Of a DNA stretch of 64,000 nt, positions 1-7,971 are shown one piece after another (positions within the stretch are counted from its first letter, which is position 1; every line of letters begins with the position of its first letter). A program made the position numbers and the translations under genes. The notes below the pieces were generated by a model. It searched no databases. It was not told where the DNA came from and saw only the letters and a program-made list of their open reading frames with translations. The stretch is from assembly GCA_965224765.1 (NCBI GenBank), contig CBDDAC010000029.1, positions 1,178,001 to 1,242,000 on the forward strand, given 5' to 3'. Source of the stretch: CAZDBA01 sp965224765 (lineage in GTDB: Bacteria > Planctomycetota > Planctomycetia > Pirellulales > Pirellulaceae).

Positions 1-1
1 T

Positions 2-136
2 ATCAGATCTCCAGTGGCGATTGTTATTGACAGAAAGGGAGTCGTTCTGCGCCCCAGCCAAAGGTACTTTCGGTTGAACTCCTTACTGAGATTTTACGGA
101 AGCTATAACCTCCACTCTTTTGATACCGACGAATGA
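2..136 (+). CDS. Possible 3' end of a gene entering from the left edge
   Basis: This frame is open from the window edge for 44 codons to a TGA at 134-136. It reads roughly SPVAIVIDRKGVVLRPSQ at its start. I recognise no family, and an open stretch of this length can occur by chance. The only support is that it runs off the edge and that nothing else occupies this stretch. Confidence 0.15.
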   Translation: MRSPVAIVIDRKGVVLRPSQRYFRLNSLLRFYGSYNLHSFDTDE

Positions 137-572
137 TTGTAAGCAAACGACAAAGTACATATTGACGGATCATCTATCCCGAAATCATTTGATGAGTGCG
201 TTAGCCCAGTACCGGCGGACTTCGGTTTGTTTAAGCAGCTAAAGCTGCACGGTATTTTCTTTCGAATTCGACGGGTGACAAGTATTCCAAATTTTGGGCC
301 GCCTCAATTCAATTGCCTTCCTCAATGCGTTGTCAATCGATTGCTCATTTGCCAGCCAACGATATTGCGACTAAACAAGTTACTCAGTGTGGACGTACTT
401 TGTTCATTTATTTTCAAAGTTGGGAATAAATTTGGAATTAACCCCTCAAAGGATATATCGTCAATGGTGATAAGGCCCGCGAATGTTGTCTAAAAATGCA
501 AAGAGTATGGCATCCTTTGATTTAGCCGGCCTTACCGATCATAGAAAATGGAATTGGTAAAAAGTAAACCGT
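137..572. other. Stretch without a supported gene
   Basis: An 88-codon frame at 227-493 has no recognisable motif, and I saw no convincing ribosome binding site in front of it. I see no repeat, RNA gene or terminator here. Confidence 0.4.
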
Positions 573-1136
573 ATGTTGTGCTGGCACCGCAAATTTGGCT
601 TTTGGGCTTGTGTTTTCATGGTCTTGTTGGTTCTTTTCATCCCGGTACTTACAATAACGACTGGCTGTTTGGGAAGTCACAGACAGAGAGGTGACTATCT
701 TGCTGTAGCATCAATCACGCGAGGGCAAAAACTCAACGCAGATGGCAACGAAATCAAGGTATGGGGATTCGTTGACCATAGCAACATTTTTGCAAATGGT
801 GCTCAACAAATCCTTGAACAATGTTGGGCGGGAGATTGTTCTGCCCCTGCCCAATGGCGTTTTTCAATCAAGTCTGGGCAGAATGCAGAGACGGGAAGTG
901 GACATTTTTCAGTTTATGCCCCAAACGATCAGGGGCGAGACGCACTCCTCAAGGCGTTTTTGGCAGATGCGAAAGCCGGAAGACCCACTGAGGTATTTGT
1001 GAAAGGGAGAGTTTCCGCAGCTAAACTTCATTCTAATTTTTCCAGCCACGTCCATGTGCGCATTGACGTTACATCTTCACAAGATATTTTGCTGGAGTAT
1101 GCAGAAAAGAATGAGGAAGTTAAGGGCCATGACTGA
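573..1136 (+). CDS. Putative lipoprotein of unknown function, 187 aa
   Basis: The N-terminus has positive residues followed by a hydrophobic stretch (about residues 9-30) that ends in a lipobox-like TTGC, so the mature protein is probably lipid-anchored outside the inner membrane. The rest is soluble and begins with LNADGNEIKVWGFVDHSN; the order of short beta-like segments is compatible with a small OB-like domain, but that is a guess. A pair of cysteines sits in CWAGDC near residue 84. The ATG at 573 gives a complete signal sequence, though the Shine-Dalgarno is weak. No operon partner lies beside it: upstream is empty and downstream is IS debris. I do not recognise the family. Confidence 0.5.
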   Translation: MLCWHRKFGFWACVFMVLLVLFIPVLTITTGCLGSHRQRGDYLAVASITRGQKLNADGNEIKVWGFVDHSNIFANGAQQILEQCWAGDCSAPAQWRFSIKSGQNAETGSGHFSVYAPNDQGRDALLKAFLADAKAGRPTEVFVKGRVSAAKLHSNFSSHVHVRIDVTSSQDILLEYAEKNEEVKGHD

Positions 1137-1285
1137 TTAAGGCATACAGCTATTCTAACTGTTTCTTTGCTTCCGTTTGTCATAACGGTACATTCGGCTA
1201 CGGATTTTTGTAAATTTTCCGTCTGGATAACACAAGTAATATCTGACGCCAACGATAACCCTAGCGTCTCGCCGCGCTAAACATT

Positions 1286-1845
1286 GGGGATGTCCCAGAT
1301 TCTGTTGAAACTAAATCGCGGTCTCACTTCTGAAAATGTATCTTCAAGTTTGTTCAGCGGCAAGCGAGCCGTCCCATCGAGCTCGCGTTAAGCCGCCAGC
1401 CCCTCTATGCGTTGTCTATTTCGATTGATTCGCTGTCGGTTAGTTCCGTAGGAAATTTTTTGGCGGAGAACTTGTTGTTTGTTGCAGTGCATTGGTCAGC
1501 TTGAGCAGATCGGCGTAGCCAGAGATCCTTCGGAAGCCCTTCTCTACTTCGGTCAGCGCAAAGGCCAACCAGCGTGTTGCTTGATCGGTTTCTGCTCGAA
1601 ATCGTGAACGCGACCATGCTTCCTTCGTGTAGTACGGAAAGAGTTTTCAATGGCGTTGGTGCTCAGCAGGTTTCGATGCAGCGTGTTGGGGACGTCGAGG
1701 CTTTGCAGTGCGACGAGGTCTTCTCCGGCTTCGTGGAGGCTCTTGAGTGCCTCCTCGTTAAGTGGCTTGAGAAACGCAAAGTTCTTGCAACGACTTCTTC
1801 AGCGGCTTGCTTGCCTTGAACTTGGGATGTGGATTCCATCCTTCG
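1286..1845 (-). pseudogene. Decayed IS256-family transposase remnant
   Basis: On the minus strand, frames that switch between about 1500 and 1660 spell STNAIENSF, then RFRAETDQATRW, then ALTEVEKGFRRISGY. These match nearly word for word the C-terminal part of the better-preserved transposase at 2159-3250. At least one frameshift separates the blocks, so no intact protein can be made. The left boundary is set by GGGGATGTCCCA at 1286-1297, the same end sequence that starts the neighbouring copy at 2079, followed by similar bases including GGTCTCAC. The 5' two thirds of the gene are missing. This is a dead relative of the next element. Confidence 0.75.
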
Positions 1846-2078
1846 CTGGATGGTGAATGAACGTTAAGAGCTGCGAAAGCTGGACGTCAAACAACTTTGT
1901 TGCAGGTCAGGTGACAAACAATTCACAAGTTCCGGAAACGGCGAGAGACATCTCTTGCACTTCGAACTCGAGCTGGCCGGAAAACCAGAATGCGATACTT
2001 CTCAGTCGAAAAAATATATACTAGACTGGATCAACCGCGTTTTCCCCGTCAAAAATGAGAGTACATTACGATGTTTTC

Positions 2079-3263
2079 GGGGGATGTCCCATTGATTGTT
2101 AAAACTGTCGGTGGTCTCACTGAGAAAAATCAAGGTCCGGCAAAATCTTGTAGTTGGTCTAAACCGCTCTTCGGGACTCCAAAGCCGCGATCAACCCTGG
2201 TATATCGTCATAGCCGGAGATCCTGCGGAAGCCTTTCTCGACCTCCAGTAAAGCGAACGACATCCAACGCGTCGCTTGATCAGTCTCGGCTCGAAAACGC
2301 GTCACACGTCCCAGCTTGTTGCGTGTGTTACGGAAAGAATTCTCGATCGCGTTTGTGCTCAACAGGCTGCGATGAAGTGTGCTCGGAACGTTCAACGATT
2401 GCAGTGCGATCAGATCCTCGCCCGCCTCTTCAAGGCTTTTCAAGGACTCAGCATTCTTGCCCTTGAGAAAACGTTTCAGTTCGCCAACCACTTCCAGGGC
2501 CGCCTCCTTACCCTGGACTCCTCGAAGCCGTTTGAACAATCGAGCCAACTCGCCCCAATGCTTCTTCGACAGTTTCGACCGAATGTTGCGTTCCTTGTGG
2601 ACCAGGCATCGCTGCACAATCGCATCAGGGAAGAACTCTAGCACCGCCGATCGCAACGCAGTGCTGCCGTCGAGAACAGCCAACAAAGGTCGATCACAAT
2701 GAAAGCCACGTTTTATCAAACGACGCATCAAATCCTTGGCCACTTCAGCACTTTCGCTGCTGCCAAGCTCAAAATCAAGGACATGCTTTCGGCCCTCAGC
2801 GGTGATGCCGATCGCAGCAACGGCCAATTGGTCTTTGCTCAAGCGAATCCCGTCGAGCATCACAACGACCCAGTTTTCCTGAGACAAATCACGGTTCCGC
2901 AGCTCGTCGACGAACTTGTGACCGACGCTTTGCCAGTGACGCGAGACGTTTGATTTGCCAACTCCCGGAGAGTTCGGTTTGACCTTCTGCACGTCGCGAG
3001 TGCTGACGCCGTGCATCAAGGCTGTCACAATTGATTTCTGAAGCTGACTCGGGTCGCGGGCCGCTTCGTAGGTCGCAAGGACGACTTCTTCGCTACTGCC
3101 ATCGGCTCTGTGCTTTCGCACACGAGGTCGAACGACGGTTTCACGCTCGCTTTCGAGGAGAACGCGGCCACCGCTGCTGCCGGCCCGGAAGTGATTGCTG
3201 TCAGAGGGTTGGTGCTTCGGACCGCAGAGTTCATTGACTTCCGAAGCCATTACTTCGCTGATC
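2079..3263 (-). mobile_element. IS256-family element, 5' end removed by the IS3 insertion
   Basis: The 3'-side end begins with GGGGGATGTCCC at 2079 and shares its first ~60 bases with the decayed copy at 1286. The other end, expected to carry the reverse complement GGGACATCCCCC, is not seen before the IS3-family element starts at 3264, nor just beyond that element at 4545. The element therefore lost its outer 5' end and native promoter, and should not be able to move on its own. Confidence 0.65.
2159..3250 (-). CDS. IS256 (Mutator-type) transposase, 363 aa
   Basis: This is a DDE transposase of the IS256/Mutator family. The three expected acidic residues lie in VVVMLDGI, LLAVLDGS and STNAIENSF, and the family signature CLVHKERNI precedes the third. 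The most probable start is the ATG at 3250 (MASEVNELCG). The same frame stays open for 61 more codons upstream, but those residues come from the IS3 end and the 3' part of its OrfB region, so they are not native. Only 13 bases separate the ATG from the IS3 boundary, so its own promoter and ribosome binding site are lost. At 363 residues it is a little shorter than usual for the family (about 400), so a short N-terminal loss is possible. Confidence 0.8.
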   Translation of the reverse strand: MASEVNELCGPKHQPSDSNHFRAGSSGGRVLLESERETVVRPRVRKHRADGSSEEVVLATYEAARDPSQLQKSIVTALMHGVSTRDVQKVKPNSPGVGKSNVSRHWQSVGHKFVDELRNRDLSQENWVVVMLDGIRLSKDQLAVAAIGITAEGRKHVLDFELGSSESAEVAKDLMRRLIKRGFHCDRPLLAVLDGSTALRSAVLEFFPDAIVQRCLVHKERNIRSKLSKKHWGELARLFKRLRGVQGKEAALEVVGELKRFLKGKNAESLKSLEEAGEDLIALQSLNVPSTLHRSLLSTNAIENSFRNTRNKLGRVTRFRAETDQATRWMSFALLEVEKGFRRISGYDDIPGLIAALESRRAV

Positions 3264-3303
3264 TGAAGTGGACCCCAATTATTGGACCACCGGCGGGCAA
3301 AGT

Positions 3304-4155
3304 TTAGATAGAAGAAGATTTCTTCTTTGATCGGCCGGGACGGTAGACTTCCCATGGTGTTTGACGGTCGAGCGACTGATGACGGCGTTGATGTCCGTAG
3401 TAATTCAGGTACTCTCCGAGCCCTTTGTAACAATCGGTTCCGGTGACGTATTCCTTGAGATAGACCTCCTCGTATTTGACAGTTCTCCAGAGTCTTTCGA
3501 TCATTACGTTGTCGATCGCACGGCCTTTGCCATCCATACTGATGGCGACATCGCTAGACTTGAGTGTTTCAGTAAATTCGCGGCTGGTGAATTGCGAACC
3601 TTGATCGGTGTTGAAGATTTCCGGCTTTGATTTTGACAACGCTTCCTCCAATGCTTCTACGCAAAAGTCAACATTCATACTGTTGGACAATCGCCAAGAG
3701 ATCACATATCGGCTGTACCAATCCATCACGGCCACTAAGTAAAAGAAGCCAAACTGCATCGGGATGTAAGTAATGTCGCAGCACCAAACTTGGTCGGGCC
3801 TCACGATATCGAGAGACCTCAACAAGTAGGGGTAAATTCGATGCCCTTCGTTTCGAACCGTTGTGCAAGGCTTGGGAGCCAAGCTTTCAATCCCCATTTT
3901 CCTCATTAAACGCTGGATTCGCTTGCGATTGACGCCATGACCCAAGTCCTTCAAAAAGTCGACCATTTGACGCGAACCACGGGCCGGTCGACGCAGATGT
4001 TCCTCGTCAATCAGTCGCATCAACCGAAGGTTCTCGACTGTCTCGGGAGCCGGTTGGTAATAAACGTTGCTGCGATGCAAGCCAAGTATTCGACACTGTT
4101 GGCGGATACTCAGATCAGGGTTGTCGAAGTCGATCCAGCTCCTTGCTTCACTCAC
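3304..4155 (-). CDS. IS3-family transposase OrfB, integrase core, 283 aa
   Basis: OrfB carries the retroviral-type integrase (rve) catalytic domain. Visible signatures are DQVWCCDITYIP (first Asp), FNTDQGSQFTS (second Asp) and DNVMIERLWRTVKYEEVY (catalytic Glu), followed by the HQRRHQSLDRQTPWEVY tail common to this family. An N-terminal HTH_21-like part contains RQMVDFLKDLGHGVNRKRIQRLM. It overlaps orfA by 8 bases in a different frame, so the active enzyme is expected as an OrfAB fusion made by ribosomal frameshifting. No inactivating change is seen. Confidence 0.93.
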   Translation of the reverse strand: MSEARSWIDFDNPDLSIRQQCRILGLHRSNVYYQPAPETVENLRLMRLIDEEHLRRPARGSRQMVDFLKDLGHGVNRKRIQRLMRKMGIESLAPKPCTTVRNEGHRIYPYLLRSLDIVRPDQVWCCDITYIPMQFGFFYLVAVMDWYSRYVISWRLSNSMNVDFCVEALEEALSKSKPEIFNTDQGSQFTSREFTETLKSSDVAISMDGKGRAIDNVMIERLWRTVKYEEVYLKEYVTGTDCYKGLGEYLNYYGHQRRHQSLDRQTPWEVYRPGRSKKKSSSI

Positions 4156-4444
4156 CGTCCTGGGCCACTTTTTTTTTGAGCCACTCCAGTTGAACTTTCA
4201 AGCGACCGATCTGCTCGTACAACTCGGCTGCCTGAGGCTCATCGCTGGGCGTCTGAGCCCCTTTCGTCTCGCCTTCAAAAACGACTTCTGCGCCGTCAAT
4301 CAACTGTTTCTTCCAAAGATTGATTTGGGTCACATGAAGTTTGTGTTTTTTGGCCAACTCCGTAATCGTACGATTCTCTTTGACAGCCTCGATCGCTATC
4401 TTCGCCTTAAAAGACGAACCGAAACGACGGCGCTTCCGTGCCAT
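4148..4444 (-). CDS. IS3-family OrfA, DNA-binding part of the transposase, 98 aa
   Basis: This short basic protein has the helix-turn-helix typical of IS3 OrfA: RRFGSSFKAKIAIEAVKE, then ITELAKKHKLHVTQINLWKK. A leucine-rich coiled-coil segment follows (AELYEQIGRLKVQLEWLKKK), used in this family for dimerisation. It is encoded just upstream of orfB and shares its last bases with it. Its role is to recognise the inverted repeats and, alone, to repress transposition. Confidence 0.9.
   Translation of the reverse strand: MARKRRRFGSSFKAKIAIEAVKENRTITELAKKHKLHVTQINLWKKQLIDGAEVVFEGETKGAQTPSDEPQAAELYEQIGRLKVQLEWLKKKVAQDGE
4169..4177 (-). promoter_or_regulatory. Probable slippery A9 site for OrfA/OrfB frameshifting
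   Basis: On the coding (minus) strand, a run of nine adenines in the LKKK codons lies about 25 bases before the end of orfA, where the orfB frame is also open. Such A-runs are the usual programmed frameshift site in IS3-family elements. Confidence 0.6.
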
Positions 4445-4611
4445 AATTCTTTCCTCAATAATGAAACTAATAATGCTACCAGTTTCACCGATTCAAGCGA
4501 CTTTTCTATCTAAGCCGGTGGTCCGATAATGGGGGTCCACTTCAATGTGCACGCCGGAATCTTGGCAAAGATTTTGTTGATGACCTTCTAGTCATTACTG
4601 CCAAGAAACTT

Positions 4612-5010
4612 GTGGCAGGCCCGACGGTCATCGTCCTCCAAAACATCGCTGAATATCTTTTTGTTGCGTTGATGCAAAACGCCGCGACAGCTTGGCGGAA
4701 GAAACGTCGCAATCGCGAAATAAAAATCGACCCTGAGTTTCTGAAAAATATCCCGACGCCAGATGATAAAGGAGTGTTCGTTCGCTTCAATAGTGGAAAA
4801 ACGGCTTACTTCACATCGAAAGACCTCTGGGAAGCCATTTGCTGGCTGGAAAAGATCGACCCTGAGGCTGCACACATCTTCAAACTGAGGTTGAGTGGCA
4901 ACTCCATCTCCAAGGCCGCCATGTTGATGGGGATTGCAAAAGGAGTTGCCAAAGCAGCCTCCGAGCGTGGGCGAATCCGATTGCGGTGCATCCTTGAATC
5001 CATGGCCTAG
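4612..5010 (+). CDS. ECF-sigma-like protein, probably cut at its 5' end by the IS
   Basis: The C-terminal half (WLEKIDPEAAHIFKLRL, then SISKAAMLMGIAKGVAKAASERGRIRLR) reads like sigma region 4 of planctomycete ECF sigma factors: an acidic helix followed by a helix-turn-helix ending in an Arg-rich helix. The middle part (AALMQNAATAWRKKRRNREI) resembles the linker in that group. GTG at 4612 is the first usable start, but the frame is open back to the IS boundary at 4545 and encodes plausible sequence (GKDFVDDLLVITAKKLVAG). The real gene was probably longer and lost its N-terminus to the insertion. Probably non-functional as a sigma factor; the family call is tentative. Confidence 0.45.
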   Translation: MAGPTVIVLQNIAEYLFVALMQNAATAWRKKRRNREIKIDPEFLKNIPTPDDKGVFVRFNSGKTAYFTSKDLWEAICWLEKIDPEAAHIFKLRLSGNSISKAAMLMGIAKGVAKAASERGRIRLRCILESMA

Positions 5011-5276
5011 GGATCAAACTTACGATTATCCTGCGCAGATGCTTGCTGGATTACAACTTGATCGTACACCTCTCTCCAATCAGCAAACTTGCCAACGGCA
5101 TCCATAACATAGTCACGTTCGCGATCGCTAACGGGCTCGTGGCTCACTAGTTTTTGAATGAGTTCTCGGTCAACCGGCGGTGAATCGGGTTCATTTGTAA
5201 TCGGAGGAAGTCCAAACTCCTGTCGCAATGAGTTGTCAAACTTGTCCGATTGGTCATTTGTAGGTTTTTGGGTCAT
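5007..5276 (-). CDS. Small acidic protein of unknown function, 89 aa
   Basis: This convergent gene shares its last bases with the sigma-like gene. I place the start at the ATG at 5276 (MTQKPTNDQSDKFDNSL); the frame is open for 53 more codons upstream, but those residues look unlike a protein N-terminus. The sequence is hydrophilic and acidic, with helical segments such as RELIQKLVSHEPVSDRERDYV. That resembles the short N-terminal helices of some anti-sigma or zinc-finger-less regulators, but no cysteine or histidine cluster is present. Unknown. Confidence 0.4.
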   Translation of the reverse strand: MTQKPTNDQSDKFDNSLRQEFGLPPITNEPDSPPVDRELIQKLVSHEPVSDRERDYVMDAVGKFADWREVYDQVVIQQASAQDNRKFDP

Positions 5277-5458
5277 GCGGACATGTTCGCACAATTTAGC
5301 CTTCTTTTGCAAGAAAAATCGAACAACGGATTTGCCTCCAAACTCAAGTGTGAACCGAAAAATTTCCGGAGAATCCCTCTGCGAAAGGCTGTCAAAAGAG
5401 GTCCCTATGGGTGTGGCGAATCTTTCACCTACCAAACGAGTGCTCCAAAAAGGTCAGT

Positions 5459-6115
5459 ATGCCAAGATTCTTTAGTGTCGTGATTTGTACGTTCAACCGG
5501 GCCCGTCTCTTGCCAAGAGCGTTGGATTCAGTGCTGGCACAATCCGAAGGTGATTGGGAAGTCGTCATTGTCGACGACGGCTCAACCGACGACACCAAAG
5601 AGATTATTCAACGGTACACATCCATTTCTCCAAACATTCATTACTTTCTGCGGAGCTGCAATCGCGGAATAGGGGCGGCTCGAAATATCGGCGTAACGAT
5701 TTCCAAGGATCGGTATGTGACATTCCTGGACTCGGACGATGAGTATGCCGTGGATCATCTCGCCAGCCGTAAAGAGATTCTTGTTTCAGACCCCGCTATC
5801 CGCTTTCTCCATGGCGGCATCAAGATCCTTGGTGATCCCTTTGTGGTGGACAAGGACGACGTATCTAAGCGAATTCATCTGGACAATTGCGCCGTTGGGG
5901 GAACGTTCTTTATTCGACGGGATGTATTCACGGAGATTGGTGGGTTCGACGATCTGGGCTATGCGGAAGACGCAAGGTTTCTGGAAAAGGCTGCCGCAAT
6001 GACGATTGAGCCTCGCAAAACTGAACATCGCTCCTACCTCTACTACCGAAATGTTAACGGCCAGTTGACCAGCCAGATCGCATCTGGGTCGCAAACGGCA
6101 AATAAAAAAATCTGA
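5459..6115 (+). CDS. Family 2 glycosyltransferase, 218 aa
   Basis: This is a GT-A fold glycosyltransferase that would move a sugar from a nucleotide sugar to an unknown acceptor. The N-terminus FFSVVICTFNRARLLPRALD, then VVIVDDGSTDDT, is the GT2 nucleotide-binding signature. FLDSDDE is the metal-binding DxD, and GYAEDARFLEKA carries the ED catalytic-base motif. GGTFFIRRDVFTEIGGFDD is the usual acceptor-side block. The ATG at 5459 follows AAAAAGGT; an in-frame GTG further upstream would add an unconvincing extension. No membrane segment is present. It stands alone with no polysaccharide cluster around it, and 218 residues is short for the family but the core is complete. Confidence 0.85.
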   Translation: MPRFFSVVICTFNRARLLPRALDSVLAQSEGDWEVVIVDDGSTDDTKEIIQRYTSISPNIHYFLRSCNRGIGAARNIGVTISKDRYVTFLDSDDEYAVDHLASRKEILVSDPAIRFLHGGIKILGDPFVVDKDDVSKRIHLDNCAVGGTFFIRRDVFTEIGGFDDLGYAEDARFLEKAAAMTIEPRKTEHRSYLYYRNVNGQLTSQIASGSQTANKKI

Positions 6116-6233
6116 AGAATGTTTCTGCGAAAACGCGTCAGCGTAGTCTTTAAGAGTGTGGCGCATTCGCCTCACCGACATAAATACTATTTTAAATCAG
6201 GACAACTCGTCCTCAAACAAAAAGGACCGTGCC

Positions 6234-6404
6234 ATGTACGAAACTTTTTTCATTGCCCAAGCCAATGAAAACCCAGGCGCTGCAGTCATCGGCTTGCTGA
6301 TGATCGCCGGCTTTGTCTGGATGCTGATGAGCATCTTCAAACCCAAAAACAAAGGAGTAGTAATCGACCATCAAGGAAGAACGACAGTTAAACCCCGAAA
6401 GTAA
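6234..6404 (+). CDS. Small single-pass membrane protein, 56 aa
   Basis: It starts MYETFFIAQANENPG and has one membrane span (about residues 17-37, AAVIGLLMIAGFVWMLMSIF) and a basic tail. The ATG at 6234 follows an AAAGGA box. It heads a run of plus-strand genes that ends with the VirD4-like ATPase, so it may be a small component of that membrane complex, but it has no family signature. A hairpin with a T-run lies directly behind it. Confidence 0.55.
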   Translation: MYETFFIAQANENPGAAVIGLLMIAGFVWMLMSIFKPKNKGVVIDHQGRTTVKPRK

Positions 6405-6421
6405 TTTTACGAAAGGAGGCG

Positions 6422-6446
6422 AAGGCCGGTTAACAACCGGCCTTTT
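6422..6446 (+). terminator. Rho-independent-type hairpin
   Basis: A perfect 10-bp stem (AAGGCCGGTT with AACCGGCCTT) and a 3-base loop are followed by TTTTCATCTT. It lies between the 56-aa gene and the next small gene, so it may terminate or attenuate transcription into the operon. Confidence 0.6.
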
Positions 6447-6452
6447 CATCTT

Positions 6453-6632
6453 ATGAACAAAACACTGTTGGACAACCTACCGCTCCTACAACTATCGGAC
6501 GACTTCGTTTCAATGTTCTTGGGCATCCTGCTCTGGATCGGACTCAACTTCTTACTCTGCACCGTGGTGCTGTTTCGAAGAAACGGGTTTATGGTCGACC
6601 GCTGGAAGTGCCGCCAAAGGAAATCGCAATGA
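6453..6632 (+). CDS. Small membrane protein, 59 aa
   Basis: It runs from ATG at 6453 (MNKTLLDNLPLLQLSDDF) to TGA at 6630-6632. A hydrophobic span (about residues 20-42, MFLGILLWIGLNFLLCTVVLF) is followed by a basic tail. The stop overlaps the ATG of the next gene in an ATGA, so the two are translationally coupled, which is the main reason to believe it is real. The terminator stem lies just upstream of its start. Function unknown; it belongs to the transfer-like operon. Confidence 0.6.
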   Translation: MNKTLLDNLPLLQLSDDFVSMFLGILLWIGLNFLLCTVVLFRRNGFMVDRWKCRQRKSQ

Positions 6633-7375
6633 AATCAGCATTTGAAAAAATCTTGAACCAAGAATCACTGGGAAGCGTGATGAGATCGGTTGCTCAATCG
6701 GACCCTCAAGATCTGGAGACTACAGCCCTCGGATTGGACAATGAACAAATCACCCAACTGGGCATCTGGTCATCCCACATTATCCGCACACGAGGTTTGG
6801 AAAAAACACTTCGTGAAGGCTGTATCTTTCATTTGTACCGGTTGGCGACGGCGCCCGAAAAACGACGGGAACTGTTTGACAATCTTCTGGATGATGCTGG
6901 AGTTTCCCGAACCCAGGCGTTTCGCTCGATCGCTGCGTGGCAACGATGTGGAGTTGCACTCATGCACGAAATCAAGTTGATGTCACGATTTGTGTCTGAA
7001 TCGCTAAAGCTCCTGGGAGAATTGGCAACTTCTGACGAGGCTGTGGAGGCGGCGTTTGAACTGGCTCGTAAGGGCGAACGCATCTCGATTCAGACGGTAC
7101 GGCAGCTTCAGTCGAAGTTCCCAATCGCAGCGAATGATCAAGAGATTGCCTCTGACAAACCGAAACCGGAAGAGGGGCAGAAACAGGACTCTCCACAACC
7201 AGAAAAACTCGTTCGGCAGTTTGTTAGCCGACTGGCTCGGATCATCCGCTCAAGCAAACAACCCATTGCCAGAAAAGAAGTCGATTCGATGATTACTCAT
7301 CTGGAAGAAGTCATCTCAGCGCTACGGCAGCAACAATCCGGCATGGAACGCCAAACCGTGTCAGGAGGCGTTTGA
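6629..7375 (+). CDS. Putative DNA-binding accessory protein, 248 aa
   Basis: The start ATG at 6629 lies in the ATGA overlap with the preceding gene and follows AAAGGAAA; a GTG 7 codons earlier is less likely. The protein is soluble and mostly helical. Around residue 100, DDAGVSRTQAFRSIAAWQRCG looks like a helix-turn-helix followed by a KfrA/DUF3102-like helical part, as seen in plasmid and island regulatory proteins. The C-terminal 60 residues are Lys/Gln rich with a predicted helix (IRSSKQPIARKEVDSMITHL). Its TGA overlaps the next ATG. Probably a regulator or a cytoplasmic component of the operon. Confidence 0.5.
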   Translation: MKSAFEKILNQESLGSVMRSVAQSDPQDLETTALGLDNEQITQLGIWSSHIIRTRGLEKTLREGCIFHLYRLATAPEKRRELFDNLLDDAGVSRTQAFRSIAAWQRCGVALMHEIKLMSRFVSESLKLLGELATSDEAVEAAFELARKGERISIQTVRQLQSKFPIAANDQEIASDKPKPEEGQKQDSPQPEKLVRQFVSRLARIIRSSKQPIARKEVDSMITHLEEVISALRQQQSGMERQTVSGGV

Positions 7376-7971
7376 TGTTTGACTCGTACGATGAAGTTTT
7401 TGGGGCGACCGATCCGGACGGAGACTTTCCCAAATCTCGAATGCTGCAACAGCGTAAAACATTGAGACAGAGAATCACATTCTACATGCTCAACGTTCTG
7501 GTGATGCCTTTGGTGGCCATCTGTTATCTCACAATCGGTGCTCACGGCTTGCGCAATATTATGGGGATATTCGCAATGAGATTATACAAGCTACCTATTC
7601 CCGGAGTTGGCTTGATGAAGGGCTACGATGGTTGGAATCGACTCGACCTGGCTCTGCCTTCTGCCCTATTGCTGTTTGTTGCAGTCACAATTATCTGGGT
7701 GCAAGTATTCAAAGAGCTCCAACGGAATGACGGTTCACTGGAAACCCGAAATCGAAACCCGCTGCTGTTTTACGTTCTGGCTGCCATTGCCGGAATCATC
7801 ATCCTGGGCGATACGACCATTTTCTACACCGGACTAGCCAGCCGTACCGCGAGCAGCTGGAACGAAACACCCAACTACGTACCGATCGCAGCCTCGGTGA
7901 TTTACATGGCCGGGCTCGCACTCATCGGTGCTTGGCATTCGGACTATCATTCTTCTGGAGTTGTATCATGA
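7375..7971 (+). CDS. Multi-pass membrane protein, 198 aa
   Basis: The ATG at 7375 overlaps the previous stop (TGATG) and follows an AGGAGG box. Four hydrophobic segments are visible: MLNVLVMPLVAICYLTIG, LALPSALLLFVAVTIIWV, LLFYVLAAIAGIIILG and VPIAASVIYMAGLALIG. No catalytic motif is seen. The gene sits between the DNA-binding-like protein and the vWA lipoprotein, all coupled by stop/start overlaps. It is likely an inner-membrane scaffold of a transfer or secretion complex, but the family is not recognised. Confidence 0.55.
   Translation: MFDSYDEVFGATDPDGDFPKSRMLQQRKTLRQRITFYMLNVLVMPLVAICYLTIGAHGLRNIMGIFAMRLYKLPIPGVGLMKGYDGWNRLDLALPSALLLFVAVTIIWVQVFKELQRNDGSLETRNRNPLLFYVLAAIAGIIILGDTTIFYTGLASRTASSWNETPNYVPIAASVIYMAGLALIGAWHSDYHSSGVVS

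Larger units (their letters stand above)
3264..4544 (-). mobile_element. IS3-family insertion sequence, 1281 bp, intact
   Basis: Terminal inverted repeats of 31 bp lie at 3264-3294 and 4514-4544. They start TGAAGTGGACCCC and differ at two positions. Between them are two overlapping minus-strand frames, orfA then orfB, as usual for IS3 elements, and the total length is typical. The flanking trinucleotides are ATC on the left and ATG on the right, so no exact target duplication is visible. That fits either recombination between copies or a deletion next to the element, and both flanking genes do look cut. Confidence 0.9.

Noticed and set aside
227..493. 88-codon open frame near the left edge
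   Set aside because: No ribosome binding site, motif or neighbour supports it; its composition looks non-coding.
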